From the NCBI RefSeq assembly GCF_003144325.1, contig NZ_PENS01000002.1, positions 62,001 to 126,000 of the forward strand: 64,000 nt of DNA. The letters are read 5' to 3'. Source of the stretch: Proteus terrae (lineage in GTDB: Bacteria > Pseudomonadota > Gammaproteobacteria > Enterobacterales > Enterobacteriaceae). Within the stretch, counting starts at the first letter, position 1; each line of letters opens with the position of its first letter. The position numbers and the translations under genes were made by a program. A model generated the notes under the pieces. That model did no database searches. It worked only from the letters and a program-made list of their open reading frames with translations, and was not told the origin of the DNA. Of this stretch, positions 27,966 to 37,561 are shown in pieces.

Positions 27966-29204
27966 TTACTCGGTTTTATCTACCCCAATGTTAGGGAGAA
28001 GAATGGTGAAAATGCCTAATAGTGGTAAATAAGCACAAATATGATAAACATATTCAATACTCTTCTGATCTGCAATATAGCCTAAGACAGCGGCACCAAT
28101 ACCTCCCATCCCAAAAGCAAGCCCGAAGAAAAGCCCTGAAACCATGCCTGTTTTACCCGGTATTAACTCTTGAGCATAAACTAAGATAGCAGAAAATGCT
28201 GAAGCTAAAATCACACCAATGAATACAGTAAGTACGCCAGTCCAGTACAAGCTGGCATAAGGGAGTATCAGTGTAAAAGGTGCAACTCCTAGAATAGATC
28301 CCCAAATAACGTATTTTCTGCCAATTTTATCGCCTACAGGGCCACCAATCATGGTGCCAGCAGCAACAGCAAAGAGAAAAACAAATAGGTGAATTTGTGC
28401 ATTTTGTACTGAAACGCCAAATTTATGTATTAAATAGAAAGTATAGTAGCTACTGATGCTTGCAAGATAAAAATACTTAGAAAAAATCAGAATAAGTAAA
28501 ATGGCTAAAGAGCCCAAAAGGGTTTTACGTGGCAATACGGCTTTGTTATTTAGTGCTTTAGGTTTTTTTTTCTGAGCTTCTTGTTGAATTTTATACCAAC
28601 GGCTAACTTGTAATAGCACTACAATAGCCAATAAAGCAGCAAGGGAGAACCAACCGACATTTCCTTTGCCATAAGGCGCAATCAATAAAGCCGCCAAAAG
28701 AGGGCCTAAAGAGCTACCTAAATTACCCCCGACTTGAAAGAGTGATTGTGCAAGTCCGTGTCTTCCTCCTGATGCCATTCTAGCAACACGAGATGATTCA
28801 GGATGGAAAACAGACGAGCCAGTACCAACTAATCCCGCAGCAAGTAATAACATTGGGAATGTATCTGCAAAGGCGAGGAGAATAAGCCCTGTCAGCGTAA
28901 AACCCATACCAATAGGTAATGAGTAAGGCTTAGGATATTTATCAGTATAGAGGCCAATAAAAGGCTGTAATAAAGATGCTGTAATTTGATAGGTCAACGT
29001 TATCATCCCTATTTGCACAAAACTGAGTGAAAACTCTGATTGCAACATAGGGTAAATAGCTAATATCAATGATTGGATCATATCATTGAGAAGATGCGAA
29101 AAACTGATAGCAGTTAAAATACTAAAAACGGTATTACGCTTATTGGCTTTTCGTTGTAAAACATCGGTTTCTTCTATGGGAAGCGTTGGATCGGCATTGC
29201 TCAT
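27966..29204 (-). CDS. fsr: Fosmidomycin-resistance-type MFS efflux protein
   Basis: A 412-residue MFS transporter with about twelve membrane segments. The N-terminal half carries SFSHLLNDMIQSLILAIYP and GSSVFHPESSRVARMASGG, characteristic of the Fsr family, and the second half has GGPVGDKIGRKYVI. E. coli Fsr exports fosmidomycin when overexpressed; the natural substrate is not known. AGGGA precedes the ATG by about six bases. It lies between ybaL and ushA, as in E. coli, and diverges from ushA across 261 bp that hold both promoters. Confidence 0.92.
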   Translation of the reverse strand: MSNADPTLPIEETDVLQRKANKRNTVFSILTAISFSHLLNDMIQSLILAIYPMLQSEFSLSFVQIGMITLTYQITASLLQPFIGLYTDKYPKPYSLPIGMGFTLTGLILLAFADTFPMLLLAAGLVGTGSSVFHPESSRVARMASGGRHGLAQSLFQVGGNLGSSLGPLLAALLIAPYGKGNVGWFSLAALLAIVVLLQVSRWYKIQQEAQKKKPKALNNKAVLPRKTLLGSLAILLILIFSKYFYLASISSYYTFYLIHKFGVSVQNAQIHLFVFLFAVAAGTMIGGPVGDKIGRKYVIWGSILGVAPFTLILPYASLYWTGVLTVFIGVILASAFSAILVYAQELIPGKTGMVSGLFFGLAFGMGGIGAAVLGYIADQKSIEYVYHICAYLPLLGIFTILLPNIGVDKTE

Positions 29205-29465
29205 TTTAGTTCCCTGTCACATTATTTTGTTAATAAATTGTTTCTATTTTTATTGGTCTAGTTTACATCTATTTAGAGTTGAGTGCTTTTGTGAGAAATA
29301 GAGTTTGATTCATGTCTCAAAAAAACTATCGGATCAATGAAATAATAAAAAAATTATATAACCTACGTCATAAAATACAGCAAAAGTATTTAACTTCTGT
29401 CTTCTTTTTCTACAGTAGAACCATGGCAGAACCTTCTCAATAAATAATATACATGGGGATATACC

Positions 29466-31130
29466 ATGAGCTTATCTTTTAAATTATCAGCATGCGCATT
29501 AACAGTTTCTTTAGCGATGGCGCCTGCGATGTCTCAGGCATGGGAAAAGGATAAAACCTACGAAATTACTATTTTGCATACCAATGATCACCATGGCCAT
29601 TTCTGGCATAACGATCGTGGCGAATATGGTTTAGCGGCACAAAAAACGGTTGTTGATGACATTCGTAATGAAGTGGCTAAAAAAGGCGGTAGCGTACTGC
29701 TGTTATCTGGCGGCGATATTAATACTGGTGTACCAGAATCTGATTTACAAGATGCAGAGCCTGATTTTAAAGGTATGAATCTTGTAGGTTACGATGCAAT
29801 GGCACTGGGTAACCATGAATTCGACAATCCATTAGATGTTTTACGCCAACAAGAGAAATGGGCAACATTCCCATTCTTATCTGCAAATATTTATCAAAAA
29901 AGTACGGGTGAGCGTTTATTCAAGCCTTACACCATTTTTGATAAGCAAGGTGTCAAAATTGCAGTATTAGGTTTAACAACGGATGATACCGTACGTATTG
30001 GTAACCCAGCGAACTTTCCTGATACCGAATTCCGCAAACCTTCTGATGAAGCTAAAAAAGTGGTAGAAGAGCTGCGTACAACGGAAAAGCCAGACATTAT
30101 TATTGCAGCAACTCATATGGGTCACTACGATGATGGTAATCACGGTTCTAACGCACCTGGCGATGTAGAAATGGCGCGAGCCTTACCAAAAGGCTACCTT
30201 GATATGATTGTGGGTGGTCACTCACAAGATCCAGTTTGTATGTCTCAAGAGAACAAAAACTACAAACAAGCTGATTATGTGCCAGGAACACCTTGTGCAC
30301 CAGATAACCAAAATGGTACATGGATTGTTCAGGCTCATGAATGGGGTAAATATGTTGGTCGTGCAGACTTCGAATTCCGTAATGGTGAATTCACGTTAAA
30401 ACATTACCAATTAATCCCAATCAACTTAAATCAAAAAGTGAAGAAAGACGACGGTACAACTGAGCTTGTTTACTATACAAAAGAAATTCCTCATAACCCT
30501 GAAATGATGAAACTGCTGACGCCTTACCAAGAAAAAGGTGGCGAGCAATTGAATGTTAAAGTGGGTGAGGTTGTTGGTAAATTAGAGGGTGATCGTAGTA
30601 AAGTTCGCTTTGTTCAAACCAATATGGCACGCCTATTATTATCAGCTCAAGCTGAACGTGCAAATGCAGACTTTGCCATTATGAGTGGTGGTGGTGTCCG
30701 TGATTCTATTGAATCTGGTGATATTACTTATAAAGATGTACTGAAAGTACAACCATTTGCGAACGAACTGGTTTATGTTGATTTTAAAGGTGAAGAAGTC
30801 GAGCCTTATCTGTCAGCTGTCGCATGTATGAAAGTAGACTCTGGTGCTTACGCACAATTCTACAATGTTAGCTTAACTGTAGATGCAGACTGCAAAGTTA
30901 GCGATGTTAAAATTGCTGGTAAACCATTAGATAAAACTAAGACTTACCGCATGGCGACATTAAACTTTAACGGTATTGGTGGTGATGGTTATCCTAAGAT
31001 TGATGTTCATCCTGCATATGTAAATACTGGTTTTGTTGATGCTGAAGTATTAAAAGGTTATATCGAAGCACACTCTCCATTGAAAGCTGCTGATTTCGAA
31101 CCTAAAGGTGAGATCGTTTATAAAAAATAA
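29466..31130 (+). CDS. ushA: Periplasmic UDP-sugar hydrolase/5'-nucleotidase
   Basis: A 554-residue periplasmic enzyme with a signal peptide cleaved near residue 25 (MSQA/WEKD). The metallophosphoesterase domain shows HTNDHHGHFW, SGGDINTG, ALGNHEFDNP and the later VGGHSQD, giving the two-metal site; the C-terminal substrate-binding domain has the NFNGIGGDGYP segment. It removes phosphate from nucleotides and splits UDP-sugars outside the inner membrane. The ATG follows ATGGGGATATACC. Position beside fsr and ybaK matches E. coli. A perfect hairpin terminator follows. Confidence 0.96.
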   Translation: MSLSFKLSACALTVSLAMAPAMSQAWEKDKTYEITILHTNDHHGHFWHNDRGEYGLAAQKTVVDDIRNEVAKKGGSVLLLSGGDINTGVPESDLQDAEPDFKGMNLVGYDAMALGNHEFDNPLDVLRQQEKWATFPFLSANIYQKSTGERLFKPYTIFDKQGVKIAVLGLTTDDTVRIGNPANFPDTEFRKPSDEAKKVVEELRTTEKPDIIIAATHMGHYDDGNHGSNAPGDVEMARALPKGYLDMIVGGHSQDPVCMSQENKNYKQADYVPGTPCAPDNQNGTWIVQAHEWGKYVGRADFEFRNGEFTLKHYQLIPINLNQKVKKDDGTTELVYYTKEIPHNPEMMKLLTPYQEKGGEQLNVKVGEVVGKLEGDRSKVRFVQTNMARLLLSAQAERANADFAIMSGGGVRDSIESGDITYKDVLKVQPFANELVYVDFKGEEVEPYLSAVACMKVDSGAYAQFYNVSLTVDADCKVSDVKIAGKPLDKTKTYRMATLNFNGIGGDGYPKIDVHPAYVNTGFVDAEVLKGYIEAHSPLKAADFEPKGEIVYKK

Positions 31131-31156
31131 GCTCAGCAAATCATGATGATATAGAT

Positions 31157-31182
31157 AAAAGGCGACATTAATGTCGCCTTTT
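31157..31182. terminator. ushA terminator
   Basis: A 12-bp perfect stem (AAAAGGCGACAT/ATGTCGCCTTTT) with a 2-base centre, followed by ATTTT, 26 bp after the ushA stop. Its symmetry lets it serve ybaK on the other strand too. Confidence 0.9.
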
Positions 31183-31250
31183 ATTTTAGGTCTAAATTAC
31201 GTTAATTTCTTATTTTGAGGATGCGCCTTAAAATAAAAAATCATTAATGA

Positions 31251-31730
31251 TTATGACGCTTTACGAATAAGTGCAAATTGAGCACCTAATACAGAACCTA
31301 AATCTTTTGCTGATAATTCAATATCTAAACCACGTTTGCCACCAGAAACAAAGATAGTGTCAAATTCAAGGGCTTGTTCATCAATTACTGTCGGTAGGCG
31401 TTTTTTCTGACCCAATGGGCTTATTCCACCCACTAAATAACCCGTTACCTTTTGTGCAATCTGTGGATCTGCCATATCTGCTTTTTTTGCCTTAAAGCAC
31501 TTAGCAACGAGTTTTAAATCTAACTGACCAGAAACAGGTGTTACTGCAACAGCAAGATTCTTAGCATCACCATTTAAAGAAACTAACAGTGTTTTGAATA
31601 CTTGGCGATTATCCAAACCTAATTTTTCAACGGCTTCATCACCAAAATTATGGACATTCGCATCATGCTCATAAGGATGAAGGATAAATTTGATTTTTTG
31701 TTTTTCCAGCAAATTTACAGCGGGAGTCAT
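31251..31730 (-). CDS. ybaK: Cys-tRNA(Pro)/Cys-tRNA(Cys) deacylase
   Basis: A 159-residue YbaK-type trans-editing protein that hydrolyses cysteine wrongly attached to tRNA-Pro. The conserved Lys46 in [10 protein letters not shown], the [11 protein letters not shown] segment near residue 63 and [13 protein letters not shown] near 100 are the family hallmarks. Length matches the E. coli protein (159). Cytoplasmic. It lies 34 bp before ybaP on the same strand (ybaP is upstream), so the two may be co-transcribed. Confidence 0.94.
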   Translation of the reverse strand: MTPAVNLLEKQKIKFILHPYEHDANVHNFGDEAVEKLGLDNRQVFKTLLVSLNGDAKNLAVAVTPVSGQLDLKLVAKCFKAKKADMADPQIAQKVTGYLVGGISPLGQKKRLPTVIDEQALEFDTIFVSGGKRGLDIELSAKDLGSVLGAQFALIRKAS

Positions 31731-31764
31731 AGCTATTCCTACTTATAAGATTAGAACTATATTT

Positions 31765-32574
31765 TTATTCTTGGTGCGTTAATAAATCGATCAAATTCTC
31801 TTCACCAAATAAATGAAGGGCACCTACAGTCACTACATAACGACCAGCCGGTAATTTTGATAATATACTTACCCATTTTTGGTTACGGCTTTCCATTAAA
31901 ATATCAAATACAGCTTTACTAAAAGTATTCGGTAAAGGTGGCTGTTTCTCTCTACTATTATAATTTAACCACCAATTGATCATGATTTGCAATGTACGCG
32001 CGTTCTCGTGCCAATTTTTTAATGTGTCTTCGAGCAATTGCTGACCATCCTCAGGAAAATTCAATAATAGTGCGACTTGATCCTCAATGCCTTCGAGTTC
32101 AATAATCCTTTTTTTGTATTCATTAGCATGTTGGATAACTTGATAATCAATGCCGTATTGCGGTTGTAATCCAAGTTGGATCGCTTGGGTAGATTGTAAA
32201 ATCAACGCAATTTGCCAAAGAGGCTTATTCTCAAGTTGATAAAGCGAGAGGGAGAGATCTTCACAATGACGTGTCACTTGAGAAAAAAGAGGTGTATTTA
32301 AGCGCGTTTCTAGTGACTCTCTAAAAAGAGATGCTTGCTTAAAAGGTTGAACGTCAGTTGAAATATCAGCTTCAACAATAATAGCATCTGAATTTTTTAT
32401 TTCATTGATAAGCACGTTGGAGAGTGGTGACATTGTAGGAACACCCATATGGATACTACCCACAAGGTGTAAAGAGACATTATTAGGCAACGTAATATCA
32501 ACAGCGGGATAAGGGTAATGGACCGTATTTTTTATTCCTACCCAATGTTTGATTTTCTGAAAAATACCCGTCAT
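31765..32574 (-). CDS. ybaP: TraB/GumN-family protein YbaP
   Basis: A 269-residue protein of the TraB/GumN family, by position and length the counterpart of E. coli YbaP. It shows the family's N-terminal HLVGSIHMG, the middle ESRNQKWVSIL (matching the RN..W motif) and the C-terminal TVGALHLFGEENLI. Relatives are thought to be metal-dependent proteases of the Tiki/EreA-like fold, with the paired GxxH motifs as metal ligands; the cellular role is unknown. The frame is open 30 bp upstream, but 32574 has AGGAG seven bases before it. In E. coli the ChiX RNA lies next to this gene; here it is 1.8 kb away, past an adhesin. Confidence 0.85.
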   Translation of the reverse strand: MTGIFQKIKHWVGIKNTVHYPYPAVDITLPNNVSLHLVGSIHMGVPTMSPLSNVLINEIKNSDAIIVEADISTDVQPFKQASLFRESLETRLNTPLFSQVTRHCEDLSLSLYQLENKPLWQIALILQSTQAIQLGLQPQYGIDYQVIQHANEYKKRIIELEGIEDQVALLLNFPEDGQQLLEDTLKNWHENARTLQIMINWWLNYNSREKQPPLPNTFSKAVFDILMESRNQKWVSILSKLPAGRYVVTVGALHLFGEENLIDLLTHQE

Positions 32575-32683
32575 TGATATGCTCCTTTGAGTATAGAATC
32601 GCAAAGTTTTAGCATAACGGATTTGAACTGGAATGAAACAACGAAAACTAAGCTTTACTTAGCTTTCGCTGTTTTTACGTTAT

Positions 32684-33841
32684 TTACCAGCTTATGCCAA
32701 CACCACCTGCTGAGACCCAATTTGATTCATTCCATGCGGTAGAGGCTCTCACTTTAATATTTTCGTTAATACGGTATTGCATACCCCAAGCAAGCGCTGT
32801 TGCATTACGATAATTACCAATGCCAATAGCAGTACTAAATGTGGCAGAATCAGTAAAAGGTAAATTACTCATTGCGGCTACAGAAGCAATACCTTGATTG
32901 GCACGTTTCTCAACTTTATAAAAGCGGTTTTGAGTATCTGATTTAAAATGTTCAAAATTAGTTTTTAGATCTTTAAATTCATTTCTTGCTACTGATTGCT
33001 CAATATAAAGAGTAGAAAAATGATTTTTTAATGAAAGATTACTCCCATTAATATTTAGATTATCAATATATTTTTCTTTAATATTATCAATACCTTTTTT
33101 GTTGGTTTCGATATTTTCTTTATTAGCTTTGATATCGCTCGAGTTGGTGTTTATTTTGTTTCTATTGCTGGTAATATTATCTTTGTTAATGTCAATGTCA
33201 GTTTTGTTGGTAATAATGTCATTTTTATTAGTGGCAATATTGTTTTTATTGATGCTGATATTGCTTTTGTTAGTGTCGATTTGGGTTTTATTGTTTTCAA
33301 TATTACTTTGAATAGTATTATTTTTAGTCTCTATTCTATTTTTGTTATCATTGATTTCATTTGCATGTTGATCTAGTTTAGCTATTGTATGATGTATTTT
33401 TTCATTTAATTCATTATCAGTTTTTTGTCTTTCTCGATTGTCTTCGGTTCTTTTTTTCTCAACATTTGCAAACTTTTCTATGACACTCTCTTCTAGTTTG
33501 AAAATTATTTCTTTTGAATGAGGTGGAACTTTCATTCCTCTTTCTATATTTGCATTTAGCTCACTAAGTTTCGAGCTTGGTTGGTAATGTCTTTGGATTT
33601 CAATAGGTTTTTTAATGATGTCATCTATTTTATTTTTATTAAAAGAAATCGTTTCTTTTAATCCGGAATATATATTTTCTTTTTGTTCTGAAAAGTTAGA
33701 AAGATAATTCAATATCGCTGTTTTAAAATCAGGTGGTATACTATCTAACTTTAGTGAGTTATTACCTCTTTGGTTATCTGTGATGAGAACTTTCTCTATA
33801 TTTATATTTGTATTTTCTTGAGATACGTTTTTTTTATTTCT
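32684..33841 (-). CDS. Stalk and membrane anchor of trimeric autotransporter adhesin (YadA type)
   Basis: The open frame encodes about 385 residues, without an ATG at its beginning; the first possible initiator, TTG at 33712, lacks a ribosome site. From that TTG, residues 120-210 are a strict seven-residue coiled-coil repeat (IxxNKxD/N), and residues 268-342 are a YadA-type C-terminal anchor (GIASVAAMSNLPF to VSAGGVGISW), ending in Trp as outer-membrane beta-barrels do. Three chains would form one 12-strand pore that displays the stalk. Proteus trimeric adhesins AipA and TaaP are plausible relatives, not verified. Secretion requires the signal peptide in the other frame. Confidence 0.75.
   Translation of the reverse strand, partial: RNKKNVSQENTNINIEKVLITDNQRGNNSLKLDSIPPDFKTAILNYLSNFSEQKENIYSGLKETISFNKNKIDDIIKKPIEIQRHYQPSSKLSELNANIERGMKVPPHSKEIIFKLEESVIEKFANVEKKRTEDNRERQKTDNELNEKIHHTIAKLDQHANEINDNKNRIETKNNTIQSNIENNKTQIDTNKSNISINKNNIATNKNDIITNKTDIDINKDNITSNRNKINTNSSDIKANKENIETNKKGIDNIKEKYIDNLNINGSNLSLKNHFSTLYIEQSVARNEFKDLKTNFEHFKSDTQNRFYKVEKRANQGIASVAAMSNLPFTDSATFSTAIGIGNYRNATALAWGMQYRINENIKVRASTAWNESNWVSAGGVGISW
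33083..33355 (-). repeat. Imperfect 21-bp repeats encoding the adhesin coiled coil
   Basis: About twelve tandem units of 21 bp encode seven-residue repeats with Asn-Lys at fixed places (NKxxIxxNKxxI). The near-identical DNA units should allow the stalk to gain or lose repeats by recombination. The AT-rich pattern also produces an open but meaningless frame on the opposite strand. Confidence 0.75.
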
Positions 33842-34152
33842 TCATTCATCATCTTTATTATTTCATCTGTGATTTTGATGACTTCAATATGTTTTTTTGA
33901 AGATGCTTCGACATCATGATAGATATATATATCACTTACAAATTCATCAAAAATAGGTCTGGTAATGTCATTTTTCATGGGATGTGAGTTTAGATATGTA
34001 GAATTAGAATCGGTGTTGTTAGGGTGACTATTTGCAAGATGGCTGTTTTCAAGTAAAATAATGTTTTTATCGGTTGTTGTTTCTGAAACAGAAAAAGCAT
34101 TTATAGAATAAATTAAAGATAAGCAAAATAGGGTGGTGTTTTTTAATTTCAT
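33802..34152 (-). CDS. N-terminal part of trimeric autotransporter adhesin, with signal peptide
   Basis: A 116-residue product starting MKLKNTTLFCLSLIYSINAFS, a Sec signal peptide cleaved about residue 19-21. The exported part is rich in Asn, Ser and His (SHLANSHPNNTDSNS) and ends in a helical stretch, ITDEIIKMMNEEIKK. The ATG follows AAAAGGAATTAATC, a ribosome site AAGGA eight bases away. The stop comes eight codons after an A8 tract; shifting by one base there continues into the stalk-anchor frame. On its own it would be a small secreted or periplasmic peptide of unknown use. I read it as the head of the adhesin. Confidence 0.7.
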   Translation of the reverse strand: MKLKNTTLFCLSLIYSINAFSVSETTTDKNIILLENSHLANSHPNNTDSNSTYLNSHPMKNDITRPIFDEFVSDIYIYHDVEASSKKHIEVIKITDEIIKMMNEEIKKTYLKKIQI

Positions 34153-34321
34153 GATTAATTCCTTTTGATATATATTCCTTTGTTACTTTTTAATTTTAAA
34201 TTCAGAAAAACACACTGGCAATAATAATATCTTTTAAAATATTTTTATGGCTATTTTATATAAATATTTAATTTTATATATGAATAATAAAGTTAATGAA
34301 AAAATTATAATATATTGCTAT

Positions 34322-34408
34322 TCTAGCGCTAAGAGGGCGGAGTGATGACTCTCTTGTATAATGAGAAATTCCTCTTTGACTGGCCGATAGTAATATCGGC
34401 TTTTTTTT
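34322..34408 (+). ncRNA. chiX: ChiX (MicM/SroB) small RNA
   Basis: The segment GAAATTCCTCTTTGAC at 34365-34380 is identical to the antisense core of E. coli ChiX as I remember it, followed as there by a short GC stem (GCCGATA/TATCGGC, loop GTAA) and nine T forming the Rho-independent end. A TATAAT box at 34306-34311 fits a start near 34320; the 5' end is approximate. ChiX binds Hfq and represses chitoporin (chiP) and related mRNAs until decoyed by chitobiose-operon RNA. E. coli chiX also lies beside ybaP. Confidence 0.85.
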
Positions 34409-34465
34409 TAACCTTTTGATAAAGTTAAAAATCATTAAATAAGAAGTCAAAAATAAGATAATAAA

Positions 34466-34497
34466 AAACCTCTTTAACTAATAAGCAAAAGAGGTTT
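34466..34497 (-). terminator. copA terminator
   Basis: A 10-bp perfect stem (AAACCTCTTT/AAAGAGGTTT) with a 12-base loop; on the minus strand it is followed by TTT and lies 30 bp after the copA stop codon. It separates copA from the convergent chiX. Confidence 0.85.
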
Positions 34498-34526
34498 CAG
34501 GGAAATGCTTAATATATTATTAAGTA

Positions 34527-37469
34527 TTATTGCTTGGGTTTGAATCGTAACAAGCGATTCGCATTACTCACAACGGTAATTGAAGACAATGCCATTGCTG
34601 CACCTGCAACAACTGGATTTAACAGTGTGCCGGTGAAGGGATAGAGAACGCCCGCTGCAATAGGAATACCTAAGCTATTATAGACAAAGGCACCAAAAAG
34701 GTTTTGTTTCATATTACGTAGTGTACCTTTTGAAATTTCAACAGCATCAGCAACACCATGTAAACTGTGACGCATCAACGTGATTGCTGCTGTTTCAATG
34801 GCAATATCACTACCACCTCCCATTGCAATACCGACATCCGCTTTGGCTAATGCTGGGGCATCGTTAATACCATCTCCAACCATTGCAACACGACGTCCTT
34901 CAGCTTGAAGCTCAGTAATCGCTTGAGCTTTACCTTCTGGCATCACTCCCGCAATAACCTGATCAATACCCGCTTCTTTTGCAATTGCATTGGCAGTAAT
35001 TGGATTATCTCCCGTTAACATCACGAGTCGATAACCTTGATTATGTAAACGCTGTAATGCACTTACGGTATCATCTCTAAGAGGATCACGAATAGAAAGT
35101 AATGCCGCAATTTTGCCATCTAGTGCTAATAAAACCGGTGTAACACCTTTAGCTGCTTGTGTATCAATCAGAGAATTAACTTCATTAATATTAACACCTG
35201 ATTCGAGCATCAATTTAGGGTTACCTAAAAGTACTGTTTTACCCTTGATTTCACCACTTAATCCCATACCAGCTAATGTACGGAAATTATTTACTTCTGG
35301 TAAATCAATACCTTCAGCGCGCGTTAAAATGGCTTTAGCTAATGGGTGATTAGAACCATTTTCCAGTGATGCCGCCAATGCAAGTGCTTGAGTGTCATCT
35401 ACTTGATTGAAAGTATGAATTTCAGTGACCTGAGGCATACCTTCTGTCAGTGTTCCTGTTTTATCAAAGACTAAAGTATCTAGATTACTGGCTTGTTGTA
35501 GTGCATCTGCATCACGAACTAACACACCATATTCAGCAGCACGACCGACACCCGAAATAATGGACATAGGCGTCGCTAGACCTAAAGCACAAGGGCAAGC
35601 GATGATAAGAACAGTTGTGATAATCACAAGTGCATAGGTAATTTGTGGAGAAGGGCCAAAGAAATACCAAATAGCTCCTGCAACAAGCGCAATAGCGACA
35701 ACGACAGGTACAAATACACCCGAGATTTTATCCGCTAATTGACCTATTTCAGGTTTACTGCTTTGCGCTTGACGAACTAATTTAATAATACGAGCCAGTG
35801 TTGTTTTACTTCCCACTGCTGCAGCTTTAAAAAGAACAGAGCCATCTTGGACGGTTGTTCCGGCATGAATAGTGTCACCTACTGTTTTTTGCTGTGGAAT
35901 TGGCTCGCCTGTTAGCATAGCCTCATCCATCCACACTTCACCTTGGATAATTTCACCATCAACGGGTACTTTATCACCTGTTGCTAAACGTAAAGTCATT
36001 CCTTGTTTAACATCAGCCAATGGCATTTCGACTTCACCGTTTTCAGTTATCACTCTTGCTGTTGGTGGAGTTAAATCTAATAGTCGTTCTAGCGCTTTAG
36101 ATGAACGCTGGCGCGCTCTTTGCTCAAGCATATGTCCCAGATTGATTAACCCGATAATCATCGCACTAGCTTCATAATAGAGATGTCGAGCTTGAGCCGG
36201 GAACACTTCTGGCCATAGGTTTACGGTAATGGAATAGAGCCAGGCTGTTCCTGTTCCTAATGCAACGAGAGTATCCATTGTTGCACTGCGGTTTTTTAAA
36301 CTCTGCCATGCGCTACGATAGAAATGACCACCAGCAACAACCATAACAAACAGTGTCGCAATACCAATACCTAACCAGATGCTGTGATTGGCCTCTGTTA
36401 GCATCATATTATCGCCGATCATTCCCCAAATCATGACAGGAATACCAACCGCTAAGGCCAACGCAGCTTGCCAGCGAAAACGCTTCATATTAGCAACAGC
36501 AACTTCTTGCTGACGTTCTCTGCGTTTTACATCGTCTTGAATAATTTCAGCGCCATAACCTGCTTTTTCAATGGCAGTCACAAGTGCATCATGGTCGATG
36601 TCACCCGTTACTAATGCACTACGTTCAGCTAGATTCACTCGCACATTTTCAACGCCATCAACGGATTGTAATGCTTTATGAACCTTGTTTACGCAACTCG
36701 CACAAGTCATACCATCAATTAAAAGCTGAACACTGTCGTCATCGTTAGTATCGATTTCAACGTTATTATCAATATCAGCATTCTCAACTGGAATATCACA
36801 AACAGCCGCTGACGATGCTTCCAGTTGTGCATGCGTTTGCGTCAGCGGCTCAGTTTTTGGGAAATCAGTACCAGCTAGTTGAGCTTCAAAACCCGCTTCT
36901 GTAATAGCGGTAATTAAGGTTTCAGCGGTTGCAGAACCAGTCACTTTAGCATGTGTTAATTCAACTTCAGCTGTTTCAACACCCGCAGTATTTTCTAGTG
37001 CTTTTTTAACTGAACCGACACAGTGACCACAATTTAAGCCCGATAGAGTTAAGTGAATTATGTTATCAGCAGGCGCTAAACTTGCTTGAAAACCTTCAGC
37101 CGTAATCGCTGAAATTAAAGTATCCGCATCTGCGTCACCAAAGATTTCAGCTGACTCTTTTGTTACATTAACGGCTGCAACACCTTCAACAGCTAATAAT
37201 GCTTTTTCAGTTTTACCAACACACTTCATGCAGTTAAGTCCGCTTAGGCTTAATTTTACATCAGGTTGTGTTGCAACACTTGCTTCATATCCTGCATCTT
37301 CAATTGTTTTGATTAAGCTTTCAGCAGTTGCATCGCTGTCAATTTTAGCGTATTGAATAGTCACAATTGCCTGCTCTATGTCATTGCGAGCATCAAGTGC
37401 TTTTTTTACACTGTTGACACAGTGAGAGCATGAAAGTCCTTTCAATGAGAGTATTATAGTTTTTGCCAT
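34527..37469 (-). CDS. copA: Copper(I)-exporting P1B-type ATPase with four N-terminal metal-binding domains
   Basis: A 980-residue P1B ATPase exporting Cu(I) (and Ag(I)) from cytoplasm to periplasm. Catalytic features are complete: the CPC metal motif in [13 protein letters not shown], phosphorylation site [15 protein letters not shown], the SNHPLA motif and [14 protein letters not shown]. coli CopA has two N-terminal HMA domains (834 residues); this one has four, with CxxC pairs at C14/C17, C80/C83, C147/C150 and C256/C259, explaining the extra length. The frame is open 123 bp upstream but would run through the promoter; 37469 follows GGAG by nine bases. It diverges from cueR with a CueR operator between. 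Confidence 0.95.
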   Translation of the reverse strand: MAKTIILSLKGLSCSHCVNSVKKALDARNDIEQAIVTIQYAKIDSDATAESLIKTIEDAGYEASVATQPDVKLSLSGLNCMKCVGKTEKALLAVEGVAAVNVTKESAEIFGDADADTLISAITAEGFQASLAPADNIIHLTLSGLNCGHCVGSVKKALENTAGVETAEVELTHAKVTGSATAETLITAITEAGFEAQLAGTDFPKTEPLTQTHAQLEASSAAVCDIPVENADIDNNVEIDTNDDDSVQLLIDGMTCASCVNKVHKALQSVDGVENVRVNLAERSALVTGDIDHDALVTAIEKAGYGAEIIQDDVKRRERQQEVAVANMKRFRWQAALALAVGIPVMIWGMIGDNMMLTEANHSIWLGIGIATLFVMVVAGGHFYRSAWQSLKNRSATMDTLVALGTGTAWLYSITVNLWPEVFPAQARHLYYEASAMIIGLINLGHMLEQRARQRSSKALERLLDLTPPTARVITENGEVEMPLADVKQGMTLRLATGDKVPVDGEIIQGEVWMDEAMLTGEPIPQQKTVGDTIHAGTTVQDGSVLFKAAAVGSKTTLARIIKLVRQAQSSKPEIGQLADKISGVFVPVVVAIALVAGAIWYFFGPSPQITYALVIITTVLIIACPCALGLATPMSIISGVGRAAEYGVLVRDADALQQASNLDTLVFDKTGTLTEGMPQVTEIHTFNQVDDTQALALAASLENGSNHPLAKAILTRAEGIDLPEVNNFRTLAGMGLSGEIKGKTVLLGNPKLMLESGVNINEVNSLIDTQAAKGVTPVLLALDGKIAALLSIRDPLRDDTVSALQRLHNQGYRLVMLTGDNPITANAIAKEAGIDQVIAGVMPEGKAQAITELQAEGRRVAMVGDGINDAPALAKADVGIAMGGGSDIAIETAAITLMRHSLHGVADAVEISKGTLRNMKQNLFGAFVYNSLGIPIAAGVLYPFTGTLLNPVVAGAAMALSSITVVSNANRLLRFKPKQ

Positions 37470-37561
37470 GTTAATTATCTCCGTCATAAAAGCGTTACCT
37501 CTATTATTGCGCAATATTCGGTAACTTGCTTTCTTTAAAGGTTTTTTCTTATCAGAGATAA

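Larger units (their letters stand above)
32684..34152 (-). other. Trimeric autotransporter adhesin locus split by an A8 tract (possible phase-variable gene)
   Basis: Two minus-strand frames form one logical gene. The first (34152-33802) gives the signal peptide and head; the second (open from 33841 to 32684) gives stalk and anchor. They overlap at eight adenines of the coding strand (33828-33835 on the plus strand). With nine adenines, or after a -1 slip on A-AAA-AAA, the frames join and yield one protein of about 489 residues. The second frame has no ATG upstream of its stalk; its first start-like codon is a TTG without a ribosome site. So the gene is either a contingency locus in the OFF state, expressed by slippage, or a recent pseudogene. 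Confidence 0.8.

Noticed and set aside
33099-33311. Plus-strand frame of 70 Leu/Ile/Val/Ser-rich codons inside the adhesin
   Set aside because: It is the antisense of the Asn/Lys heptad repeats; the hydrophobic composition is a by-product of AT-rich repeats, and there is no ribosome site.
33083-33355. Repeat array as a CRISPR
   Set aside because: The 21-bp units are contiguous, in frame with the adhesin and have no unique spacers; no cas genes are present.
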